A stretch of 64,000 nucleotides of DNA from Sphingomonas sp. FARSPH. Lineage in GTDB: Bacteria; Pseudomonadota; Alphaproteobacteria; Sphingomonadales; Sphingomonadaceae. Every line of letters starts with the position of its first letter. Within the stretch, counting starts at the first letter, position 1. The notes below the pieces were generated by a model, which saw nothing but the letters and a program-made list of their open reading frames with translations, had not been told where the DNA came from and did no database searches. A program made the position numbers and the translations under genes. This document shows, one piece after another, positions 41,992 through 50,265 of this stretch. The stretch spans positions 3,246,501-3,310,500 of the forward strand of contig NZ_CP029985.1 in the NCBI RefSeq assembly GCF_003355005.1. Reading direction: 5' to 3'.

Positions 41992-44344
41992 TCGCATCGT
42001 TGTCTTCCCTGCGCTGGCGATAGCGATCCTCACCCCCGCTGGCGTCGTCGCCGCGCCCCAGACGACACCCGTCATATCGCTGCCCGTGACGACGCTCGAT
42101 CGGGCTTTGCTCGCCCTCGGCCGACAGACGGGGGTCGAGATCATCAGCACCGAACGCGGGCTGCACGCGGTCCGCACGCGGGCACTCGCCGGTCCGTTGC
42201 CCGTCCGCCGCGCGCTCGCGCAGTTGCTCGCCGGCACCGATTTTCGGGCCGTGCGCATCGCCGGCGGTGGCTATCGCATCGTTTACCACCGCGCGTCGGC
42301 GCGCCGTCCGTTGCCCGCGCGCTCCGAGCGGGCTGAGGGCCGCGACGCGGGCGGCACCGACATCATCGTCACCGCCAGCAAGCAGGCGATCCCGCTGCTG
42401 CGCTATCCGGGCAGCATCGCCTTTTCGCTCGGCGCGCCCAGTCTGCCGAACGGATCGACCGGCGAGGTCACCGATCTGTCGCGGACGATGCCGGTGATCC
42501 AGAGCACGCAGCTGGGCGCGGGGCGCAACAAGCTGTTCATCCGCGGCATCGCCGACAGCAGCTTTTCGGGCACCACCCAATCGACTGCCAGCGTCTACCT
42601 CGACGACGTCCAGCTCAACGCATCCGGCGCCGATCCGGGCCTGCGCCTGTACGACCTGCACAGCGTCGAGGTGATGGAGGGGCCGCAGGGCACGCTGTAC
42701 GGCGCGGGCGCGATCGGCGGCGTCGTGCGGCTGACGTCGAACGCCCCCGATCCGCGGCGCATCGCCGGGTCGATCACCGCCGGGTCGGTGCTCACGGCGC
42801 GCGGCGATGCGGGCGGCGACCTTGCCGCCATGCTCAACCTGCCGCTGGGCAGCGCTGCCGCCGCGCGCGGCGTCGTCTATGCCGCCCGCGACGGCGGCTA
42901 CATCGACGACCCCCGCCGCGACCGGTTCAACACCAACGACACCTACACGACCGGCGGGCGGCTTGCGGTCCGCTGGCAGCCGGGGGACGGGTGGCGCCTC
43001 GACGTCAGCGGCGCGGCGCAGCACATCGTCGCGCGCGATGGCCAATATGCCGAACCGGCATTCGGCCCGCTCGACCATGCCGCGATCATCGCCCAGCCGT
43101 TCGACAGCAGCTTCCTGTTCGGCCGCGTGGTCGTGGCCCGCGACTGGGCGAACGGCCTGTCGCTGGTGTCGGCGACCGGCATCGCGCGCCTCGAAACCGC
43201 CGACACGTTCGATGCGACACCGCCGTCGCGCGTGCCGACGCCCCCGGTCGCCTATCACGCGCGGACGAACAAGTTGCTGCTGTCGCACGAAAGCCGTCTG
43301 TCGCGCAGCCTGTCCAGCGGATCGTCGTGGCTGATCGGCGTGTCGTTCATCAGCGACAAATCCATCCTCAGCCGCTCGCTGGAGTATGTCGGGCGGGAGG
43401 CCGACATTATCGGCGTCAGCAACGTGACACGGCAAGCCTCGATCTTCGGCGAGACGACGGTCGCGCTGACGCCGCGCGTGTCGTTCACCGCCGGGCTGCG
43501 CGGCACCGCCGCCCGCGTCGACGGGCAACCGTCGGCGACGCCGCGCGGGGGCTTCATCCGCGGCAATTCGACGCAGCGGTTCGACCCTACGCTGGCGCTG
43601 TCCTATCGCCTCGGCGCGCGGCTCGCCGCCTTTGCGCGCTTCCAGACCGGCTTTCGCACCGGCGGCCTTGCGGTGGCGCAGGGCGTCGGGCGGGTCGCCA
43701 CCTACACGCCCGATTCGATCGTAATGGGCGAGGTCGGGCTGCGGCGCTTGCGCAGCGGCACGACCGGGCTTGCTCTTTCGGCCAGCGCCTCGACCGCCTT
43801 CTGGCGGGACATCCAGGCGGACCTCATCAATCGGCGCGGCGCACCTTATACCAGCAATGTCGGCAGTGCGCATATCCACACGCTGGAGGCGACGGCGGAC
43901 TGGATCCCGATGCCGGGCCTTGACCTGACCGGCGCGTTGCTCTTCACCGAAAACCGGGTAAGCGGGGCGATCGCGGACCAGTCGCGGCGCGATAACCGCC
44001 GCCTGCCCGACACGCCGCCACTCGCGGGCAATGCCGCAATCTCCTATGCCTGGAACCGCGCCGCCGCATGGCAGCCGCGCGTCGGTGCGACGATCGCCTA
44101 CGTCGGCCGGTCGGTGCTGGGCACGGGCGATCTTCTCGACGTTAGCCAGGGGCGCTATTGGTCGATCGGCGCCAACGCGGGCATGCGCTGGCGCAACCTC
44201 GACTGGCGGCTTGGTGTCGACAATCTCACCGACACGACCGCCAGCCGCTTCGCCTATGGCAATCCGTTCCGACTGGCGATGCGCGACCAGACGACGCCGC
44301 CACGCCCGCTCAACGTCCGCCTCGGCGTCACTGCCGGCTGGTAA
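41942..44344 (+). CDS. TonB-dependent receptor/transducer with STN signalling domain
   Basis: 800-residue outer membrane receptor. GTG 41942 lies within the end of the FecR gene. After a signal-peptide region (through VVAA, about residue 38) comes an STN secretin/TonB N-terminal domain (LPVTTLDRALLALGRQTGVEIIS up to about 112), a TonB-box-like TDIIVTASK, a plug (NKLFIRGIADSSFSG and EGPQGTLYGAGAIGGVVRL), and a barrel to the C-terminus (RLGVTAGW). STN indicates surface signalling through FecR and the sigma factor. Ligand unknown; ferric siderophores are usual, yet adjacent glycan genes leave other options. Confidence 0.92.
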   Translation: MTVRRGFWRARHSHRADRIVVFPALAIAILTPAGVVAAPQTTPVISLPVTTLDRALLALGRQTGVEIISTERGLHAVRTRALAGPLPVRRALAQLLAGTDFRAVRIAGGGYRIVYHRASARRPLPARSERAEGRDAGGTDIIVTASKQAIPLLRYPGSIAFSLGAPSLPNGSTGEVTDLSRTMPVIQSTQLGAGRNKLFIRGIADSSFSGTTQSTASVYLDDVQLNASGADPGLRLYDLHSVEVMEGPQGTLYGAGAIGGVVRLTSNAPDPRRIAGSITAGSVLTARGDAGGDLAAMLNLPLGSAAAARGVVYAARDGGYIDDPRRDRFNTNDTYTTGGRLAVRWQPGDGWRLDVSGAAQHIVARDGQYAEPAFGPLDHAAIIAQPFDSSFLFGRVVVARDWANGLSLVSATGIARLETADTFDATPPSRVPTPPVAYHARTNKLLLSHESRLSRSLSSGSSWLIGVSFISDKSILSRSLEYVGREADIIGVSNVTRQASIFGETTVALTPRVSFTAGLRGTAARVDGQPSATPRGGFIRGNSTQRFDPTLALSYRLGARLAAFARFQTGFRTGGLAVAQGVGRVATYTPDSIVMGEVGLRRLRSGTTGLALSASASTAFWRDIQADLINRRGAPYTSNVGSAHIHTLEATADWIPMPGLDLTGALLFTENRVSGAIADQSRRDNRRLPDTPPLAGNAAISYAWNRAAAWQPRVGATIAYVGRSVLGTGDLLDVSQGRYWSIGANAGMRWRNLDWRLGVDNLTDTTASRFAYGNPFRLAMRDQTTPPRPLNVRLGVTAGW

Positions 44345-44400
44345 CGCGCAACGCACGTCTGGAAACGCGTCGCGTTTTCGCTTATGTGCGATCCCCTCCC

Positions 44401-45726
44401 ATGGCAACGAAACTCCCCTCCCCGCCGCGTGTCGGCATGGTGTCGCTCGGCTGTCCGAAGAACCTCGTCGACAGCGAGCGGATCCTGACGCAGTTGCGGT
44501 CCGACGGTTATCAGATGTCGGCCGACTACGCCGGCGCCGACGTCGTGCTTGTCAACACTTGCGGCTTCCTCGATTCCGCGAAGGAGGAAAGCCTGGAAGC
44601 GATCGGCGAGGCGATCAAGGAAAACGGCCGTGTCATCGTCACAGGCTGCATGGGCAAGGAAGCCGAGACGATCCGCGCCCGCTTCCCCGACGTACTCGCG
44701 GTCACCGGCGCGCACCAATATGAGCAGGTCGTCGAGGCCGTGCACGCCGCGGCGCCCGCCAACCTGTCACCCTACCTCGACCTGATCCCCGACGCGGGGC
44801 TCAAGCTGACGCCGCGGCACTATAGCTATCTGAAGATTTCGGAGGGCTGCAACCACCGGTGCAGCTTCTGCATCATCCCGTCCTTGCGCGGCGACCTCGT
44901 CAGCCGCCGTCCCGACGCGATCCTGCGCGAGGCGGAGAAGCTGGTCGCGGCCGGCACGCGCGAACTACTGGTGATCAGCCAGGACACGTCCGCCTATGGC
45001 ATCGACATCCGCAAGGAACCGCGGATGTGGAAGGGGCGCGAGGTCGTGCCGCATATGACCGATCTCGCCCGCGAGCTCGGCCGGATCGCCCCCTGGGTGC
45101 GGCTGCATTATGTCTATCCCTATCCGCACGTCGATCAGGTCATCCCGCTGATGGCTGACGGCCTCGTCCTCCCCTACCTCGACATCCCGTTCCAGCATGC
45201 CGCGCCGTCGGTGCTGAAGGCGATGAAGCGCCCCGGCAACGATGCGAAGGTGTTGCAGCGTATCCACCAGTGGCGTGACATCTGCCCCGATATCGCGATC
45301 CGCTCGACCTTCGTCGTCGGCTTCCCAGGCGAGACGGAGGCGGATTTCCAGTATCTGCTCGACTGGCTGGACGAAGCGCAGCTCGACCGCGTCGGCGCGT
45401 TCCGCTTCGAACCCGTCGAGGGCGCGGCGGCCAATGCCCTGCCCGATCCGGTGCCGGAGGAGGTCAAGGAAGAACGCTACGCGCGGATCATGGAGAAGAC
45501 CGCAGCGATCTCCGCCGCCAAGCTGCAGGCGAAGGTCGGCCGCACGCTGTCCGTCATCATCGACGAGGTTGGCGAGGAAGGCGCGACGGGTCGCAGCCAG
45601 GCCGATGCGCCCGAGATCGACGGCCAGGTCTTCCTGCGCGACGCGGCCCATCTGGCGGAGGGCGATATCGTCCCCGTCGTGATCGAGGACGCCGACGACC
45701 ACGACCTGTACGGCGTGCCGGCGTAA
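44401..45726 (+). CDS. rimO: Ribosomal protein S12 methylthiotransferase
   Basis: 441-residue radical SAM enzyme that adds a methylthio group to the conserved aspartate of ribosomal protein S12. N-terminal UPF0004 domain with the three cluster cysteines (SLGCPKNLVDSE near 18, VNTCGFLDSAKEES near 51, VTGCMGK near 85), the radical SAM motif CNHRCSFC near 155, and a C-terminal TRAM domain. The ATG at 44401 is preceded by 56 bp containing the inverted repeat AAACGCG-T-CGCGTTT (44363-44377). Stand-alone gene. Confidence 0.96.
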   Translation: MATKLPSPPRVGMVSLGCPKNLVDSERILTQLRSDGYQMSADYAGADVVLVNTCGFLDSAKEESLEAIGEAIKENGRVIVTGCMGKEAETIRARFPDVLAVTGAHQYEQVVEAVHAAAPANLSPYLDLIPDAGLKLTPRHYSYLKISEGCNHRCSFCIIPSLRGDLVSRRPDAILREAEKLVAAGTRELLVISQDTSAYGIDIRKEPRMWKGREVVPHMTDLARELGRIAPWVRLHYVYPYPHVDQVIPLMADGLVLPYLDIPFQHAAPSVLKAMKRPGNDAKVLQRIHQWRDICPDIAIRSTFVVGFPGETEADFQYLLDWLDEAQLDRVGAFRFEPVEGAAANALPDPVPEEVKEERYARIMEKTAAISAAKLQAKVGRTLSVIIDEVGEEGATGRSQADAPEIDGQVFLRDAAHLAEGDIVPVVIEDADDHDLYGVPA

Positions 45727-45806
45727 ACCCGCCCCACCCCCCTTCCTGCGGTGTAAGGGGGAAGATGGCATTGCACCCGCTGCCGCTTTCTGTTTCGGTG
45801 GCGGGC

Positions 45807-47204
45807 ATGCTTCGTCGCCTGATCGTCGCCGCGCTCCTCGCGGCCCCCGCCCCCGTCGTCGCCCAGGCGCTCACCCCGGCTGAAACCGCGAAGATCGACA
45901 CGATCGTCGCCGACACGCTTCGCGACACGGGCGTGCCGAGCGCGTCGATCGCGGTGGTGCGCGACGGCCGGATCGTCCTTGCCAAGGCTTATGGCAAGCA
46001 GTCGGAAACCGCGACCGCCGCCGATCCCAAGGCGCTCTACCAGATCGCATCCATCTCGAAACAGTTCACCGCGGCGGCGGTTCTGTTGCTCGCCGACGAG
46101 GGCAAGCTGCGCCTCGACGATCCGGTGAGCCAATATGTCGCAGGGGTCACCGACGGCGACCGCATCACGATCCGCCAGCTGCTCAGCCACACCTCGGGCC
46201 TGCGCGATTACTGGCCGCAGGATTACAGCTTCAAGGCGATGGCGACGCCGGTCACCCCGCGCGAGATCGTGCGCCGCTGGGGCTCGGAAAAGCTCGACTT
46301 CGCACCGGGCACGCAGTGGCAATATTCGAACACCGGCTATGTCGTGGCCGGCATGATCGTCGAAAAGGTCGCGGGCGAACCCTTGCTCGCCTTCCTGCAG
46401 AAACGGATCTTCCAGCCGCTCGGCATCCGCGCGATCGACCAGGACAAGGCGGTCGGCCCCGGGTTCCCGCAGGGCTACAAGCGCTATGCACTCGGCCCCG
46501 TCCGCGTCGAGACGCCCGCGGCGTCCGGCTGGCTCTACGCCGCGGGTGAACTGGCGATGAGCGCCCAAGACCTCGCCAAATGGGACGTCGCGCGCATCGA
46601 TCGCTCATTGCTGCCCGCCGCGGACTGGCAGGCGCAGGAGACGGAGGTGAAGCTCGCCGACGGATCGGGCACGGGCTATGGCCTGGGCGTCGATGTCGGC
46701 ACCCGCGACGGCCGACCGATCGTCGAGCACGGCGGCGAGGCGGTCGGCTTCCTGTCGGAGAATATCGTCTTCCCCAAGGATCGCGCCGCGGTCGTCGTCC
46801 TAACCAACGCCTGGTTCGCCGACGCGCAGAGCCGCATCGCCAATGGCATCACCAAGGTGATCCTGCCGCAACCCGCCAGCGCCATCCCCGGCGATGCCGA
46901 GGCCTTGGCCAACGCGCGCACCGTGTTCGACCAGCTGCGCACCGGCACGCTCGACCGCAAGTTGCTGACCGAAGACGCCAATTATTATTTCACCCAGTCG
47001 GCCCAGGCCGATTATAGGACCAGTCTGTCGCCGCTCGGTGCGCCGACCGGTTTCGTCCAAGTCGGCCGCGCGAAGCTGCGCGGCGGCTTCGTCTATCGCG
47101 GCTTCCGCGTCACCTACCCCGGCCGCACGCTGTCGATCGCGACCTTCGCCCTGCCCGGCATCGGCCAGCCGTTCGAACAATTCCTGGTGAGCCCCGCGCA
47201 ATGA
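45807..47204 (+). CDS. Class C beta-lactamase family serine hydrolase, exported
   Basis: 465-residue periplasmic enzyme. ATG 45807 gives the signal peptide MLRRLIVAALLAAPAPVVAQ; ATG 45765, with AAGGGGGAAG adjacent, would extend it by 14 residues. The beta-lactamase/PBP4-like domain has SISK (Ser82, Lys85), YSNTGY (about 183) and HGGEAVG in the third-motif place. A C-terminal domain (about 360-465) of unknown function follows. It may be an esterase or D-aminopeptidase rather than a true beta-lactamase. Overlaps the aminopeptidase gene by 4 bp (ATGA). Confidence 0.88.
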   Translation: MLRRLIVAALLAAPAPVVAQALTPAETAKIDTIVADTLRDTGVPSASIAVVRDGRIVLAKAYGKQSETATAADPKALYQIASISKQFTAAAVLLLADEGKLRLDDPVSQYVAGVTDGDRITIRQLLSHTSGLRDYWPQDYSFKAMATPVTPREIVRRWGSEKLDFAPGTQWQYSNTGYVVAGMIVEKVAGEPLLAFLQKRIFQPLGIRAIDQDKAVGPGFPQGYKRYALGPVRVETPAASGWLYAAGELAMSAQDLAKWDVARIDRSLLPAADWQAQETEVKLADGSGTGYGLGVDVGTRDGRPIVEHGGEAVGFLSENIVFPKDRAAVVVLTNAWFADAQSRIANGITKVILPQPASAIPGDAEALANARTVFDQLRTGTLDRKLLTEDANYYFTQSAQADYRTSLSPLGAPTGFVQVGRAKLRGGFVYRGFRVTYPGRTLSIATFALPGIGQPFEQFLVSPAQ

Positions 47205-48589
47205 CCGATTTCGCCGCTTTGCTGCAGGCCGATCGTGGTCAGCCCGCGCGGACGATCCACGTCGTCCACCCCGACGATTTCACCGCGTGGCTGGTCGCGC
47301 AGCCGCCCCGCACCCGCACCGCCATCGCCGCGCATGCGCTCTCCGGCAAGGCGGGCGACCGCGCGGTGCTGCCCGGCGAGGCGGCGGACGACTGGTCGAT
47401 GCTGCTGGTGTGCAACGAAGCGAAGAGTTCGCCGTGGCGGATCGCCTCGCTGGCGGCGACATTGCCCGCCGGCACCTATCGCCTCGCCGATGGCGATGTT
47501 GGCGCCGCGGGCCTCGGCTGGCTTCTCGCGCAGCATCGCTTCGACCTTTATCGCAAGGGCGATCCGGTCGCGCCGCGCATATTGCTGACGCGCGAACCCG
47601 CCGCGATCGACGAGACGGTCCGCCTCGCCGCCGCCACCGCGTTGGTCCGCGACCTCGTCAACACCGGCGCGTCCGATCTTGGCCCCGCCGAGTTGGAGGC
47701 CGCTGCGGCACGCCTTGCCGGGGCGCATCACGCGACGCTGACCGTGACGCGCGGCGACGCGCTCGCCAGCGGCTATCCGATGATTCACGCGGTCGGCCAG
47801 GCCGCGACGAAGGAGCGCGCCCCGCGGCTGGTCGAACTGACCTGGGGCGATCCCGCGCATCCGCGCATCGCGATCGTCGGCAAGGGCGTCGTGTTCGACA
47901 CCGGCGGCCTCGACATCAAGCCGTCCGCGGGCATGCGCCTGATGAAGAAGGATATGGGCGGCGCGGCGCATGCGCTGGCGCTCGCCGACCTGGTGATGGC
48001 GGCGCGGCTGCCCGTCCGCCTCCACCTGCTGATCCCAGCGGTCGAGAATGCGATCGCGGGCAACGCCTTCCGCCCCGGCGACGTGCTGCGCAGCCGGGCG
48101 GGCATCACCGTGGAGAACACCAATACCGACGCCGAAGGACGGCTGATCCTGGGCGACGCGCTGACCCGCGCCGCCGAGGAACAACCCGCGCTGATCCTCG
48201 ATTTCGCGACACTGACCGGCGCGGCGCGCGTCGCGCTCGGCCCCGATCTGCCGCCGTTGTTCACCGATGACGAGGCGCTGGCGGCCGACCTGCTCGCCGC
48301 CGGCGATACGCTGCACGACCCGCTGTGGCGCATGCCGCTGTGGAACGGCTATGACGAAATGCTGAAGTCCGACATCGCCGACATGGTCAACGCCCCCGAC
48401 GGCGGCTTTGCCGGCGCGATCACCGCCGCGCTGTTCCTGCGCCGCTTCGTGCCGAAGGACACGCCCTGGGCGCATATGGACGTCTTCGCCTGGCGCCCCG
48501 CCGCCAAGCCGGGCCGGCCGAAGGGCGGCGACGCCTTCGGCTTACGCGCTTGCTATCAGCTGCTCAGGACCCGTTACGCCGCGCGTTGA
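47201..48589 (+). CDS. Leucyl aminopeptidase family protein (M17)
   Basis: 462-residue cytoplasmic metallopeptidase. The catalytic C-terminal domain shows the di-zinc motifs GKGVVFDTGGLDIKP (Lys, Asp ligands), MKKDMGGAAH, and NTDAEGRLILGDAL (the M17 signature), then ATLTGAARVALG. The N-terminal domain is short (about 160 residues). It cleaves N-terminal residues from peptides. Coupled to the upstream hydrolase gene by a 4-bp overlap, so both may process peptides. Its 3' end overlaps the convergent TonB-like gene by 26 bp. Confidence 0.93.
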   Translation: MTDFAALLQADRGQPARTIHVVHPDDFTAWLVAQPPRTRTAIAAHALSGKAGDRAVLPGEAADDWSMLLVCNEAKSSPWRIASLAATLPAGTYRLADGDVGAAGLGWLLAQHRFDLYRKGDPVAPRILLTREPAAIDETVRLAAATALVRDLVNTGASDLGPAELEAAAARLAGAHHATLTVTRGDALASGYPMIHAVGQAATKERAPRLVELTWGDPAHPRIAIVGKGVVFDTGGLDIKPSAGMRLMKKDMGGAAHALALADLVMAARLPVRLHLLIPAVENAIAGNAFRPGDVLRSRAGITVENTNTDAEGRLILGDALTRAAEEQPALILDFATLTGAARVALGPDLPPLFTDDEALAADLLAAGDTLHDPLWRMPLWNGYDEMLKSDIADMVNAPDGGFAGAITAALFLRRFVPKDTPWAHMDVFAWRPAAKPGRPKGGDAFGLRACYQLLRTRYAAR

Positions 48590-49325
48590 GTTCGTCGTCG
48601 CCCGGAATGTCCCACTCCTGGTCGCGCAGCACGGTCGCGGCCACCGGCCGGCCGTCGGCATCGCGCCACGGGCGGTAACGGAACCGGGTTTCCACCGCGC
48701 GGCAGGTGATGGCGTCCATCTCCGCGCTGCCGCTGCTGCCGACGATGCGGCAATCGCTCGGGCGGCCCTGCGTGTCGATGTGGAAGCGCATGCGCACCGT
48801 GCCGTGAAACCCCTGTTCCAGCGCCCAGGCCGGCACGTCGCGGCCGCGCACGTCGCCGCGGATCAGCTGCGGCATCCGCTCCATCCCGCTGCCGTCGCCA
48901 TCGCCGTCGCCGCCCGCGCCGTCGCCGTTGCCGATCCCGCCCGCGCCGGTGCCCGGCCCCGGCCGGTCCGACGCGCCCGACGTCGCCTGCACACCGATGT
49001 TGGGCAAAGGCGCGACGACGATCGGCGGCGGCACGGTGACAATGACCGGCACGGGTGCGGTCACCTCGGTTGCCTTGGAGCGCAGGTTGGGCGGCGAGGC
49101 CTTGCCGCTCGGCCGCGTGATCTTCCTGGGCGGCGGTACGACGCGCTCGGGCGGCGGCGGATCGGGCAGCACCGCGAACGTCGCCAGCCCCTGCTGCATC
49201 GCGGGCGGCAGAAACCCCGCCGCCAGCCCGTGCAGCAGCACGAAGCCCAGCCCGCCGACCATCAGTGCGGTCAGCCCGGCGGCGCCCGCGCGCTCGCGAA
49301 GCCTTTGATGCGGCACGTTCATCAT
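48564..49325 (-). CDS. TonB-like energy transducer / TonB C-terminal domain protein
   Basis: 253-residue protein. One N-terminal membrane helix (AAGLTALMVGGLGFVLLHGLAAGF, about 15-38), a proline-rich periplasmic linker (PDPPPPERVVPPP and so on), a Gly/Asp-rich stretch (GDGAGGDGDGDGSG), and a C-terminal TonB domain (VRMRFHIDTQGRPSDCRIVGSSGSAEMDAITCRAVETRFRYRPW). TonB couples ExbBD proton flow to outer membrane receptors, of which this window has two. No exbB or exbD gene is nearby. Starts at 49325 or 49322; no strong ribosome site. Confidence 0.85.
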   Translation of the reverse strand: MMNVPHQRLRERAGAAGLTALMVGGLGFVLLHGLAAGFLPPAMQQGLATFAVLPDPPPPERVVPPPRKITRPSGKASPPNLRSKATEVTAPVPVIVTVPPPIVVAPLPNIGVQATSGASDRPGPGTGAGGIGNGDGAGGDGDGDGSGMERMPQLIRGDVRGRDVPAWALEQGFHGTVRMRFHIDTQGRPSDCRIVGSSGSAEMDAITCRAVETRFRYRPWRDADGRPVAATVLRDQEWDIPGDDELNARRNGS

Positions 49326-49399
49326 CGTTCAGATGATAACGCGCGCCGCCTTTCGCAACGCTGACCGCCAAGCCTGCGAGCACGGTCCTGGCGCGCGCG

Positions 49400-50146
49400 T
49401 TACAGCGCCGCCGCGGCGCGGATGATCGGCACGAACTTCGCCGCGGTCAGGCTGGCGCCGCCGACCAGCGCACCGTCGACGTCGGGGCACGCCAGGATGC
49501 TCGCGGTGTTGTCGCCCGTCACCGATCCGCCGTACAGGATGCGGATCCCGTCGGCGGCGTCACCGACCAGCATGCGCAGCTTGGCGCGCGCGATCGCATG
49601 CATCGACTGGATGTCCTCCAGCGTCGGCGTCCGCCCGGTGCCGATCGCCCAGCGCGGTTCGTAGGCGAGCGTGAACCAGCTGCCGTCGGCATGGTCGGGA
49701 ACCGATTTTTCGATCTGCGCCTGCACGACGCGCTCGGCGCGGTCGGCGTTGCGCTCCGCCTCCGTCTCGCCGCAGCAGACGATCACCTGCAATCCGTGGC
49801 GCCGCGCCGCCGCGGCCTTCGCCCAGGCGTCGTGGCTCGTCTCGCCCTGGTCGGCGCGGCGTTCGGAATGGCCGACGATGACGAAGCGCGCGCCCGCCTC
49901 CGCGACCATCGGCGCGGAAACGCAGCCGGTATGCGCGCCGCTGTCGGCCTCGTGCACGTCCTCCGCGCCGATCATCAGGCCGGGGACGCGCTGCGCCGCA
50001 GGCGCGATCAGCGTGAACGGCACCGCGACCGCGACGTCGACGCCGGGCGCCCCCGCCGCCGCGGCGGCGATACCGTCCAGTTCGCTGAGGCAGGCCAGCG
50101 ACCCGTTCATCTTCCAATTGCCCGCCACCAGCTTGCGCCGCGTCAT
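49400..50146 (-). CDS. tpiA: Triosephosphate isomerase
   Basis: 248-residue glycolytic enzyme interconverting dihydroxyacetone phosphate and glyceraldehyde 3-phosphate. The TIM-barrel catalytic residues are Lys12 (NWKMN), His93 (VGHSERR) and Glu163 (AYEPRWAIGTG), with the flexible loop 6 following. Gly-rich phosphate-binding ILYGGSVTGDNT and DGALVGGASL near the C-terminus are intact. It is divergent from ppiD with 119 bp between, the usual sphingomonad arrangement. Confidence 0.97.
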   Translation of the reverse strand: MTRRKLVAGNWKMNGSLACLSELDGIAAAAAGAPGVDVAVAVPFTLIAPAAQRVPGLMIGAEDVHEADSGAHTGCVSAPMVAEAGARFVIVGHSERRADQGETSHDAWAKAAAARRHGLQVIVCCGETEAERNADRAERVVQAQIEKSVPDHADGSWFTLAYEPRWAIGTGRTPTLEDIQSMHAIARAKLRMLVGDAADGIRILYGGSVTGDNTASILACPDVDGALVGGASLTAAKFVPIIRAAAAL

Positions 50147-50265
50147 CGTCGTCCCCTCGGATCATGTTTTATCGTGCGGCCGGCGATGGCGCGGCGCGCG
50201 CTTGATGGCAAGCCGCCATCCCCGTAAAGCCCGTCCACTTCATCTTCGGGACGATCGGCCTCTTC

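Noticed and set aside
44363..44377. AAACGCG-T-CGCGTTT inverted repeat before rimO
   Set aside because: Loop too short for a stable hairpin and it could equally be the tail of the receptor gene's terminator; no function assigned.
41861..44407. 848-codon antisense frame opposite the STN receptor
   Set aside because: Shadow of the receptor gene with biased composition and no signature.
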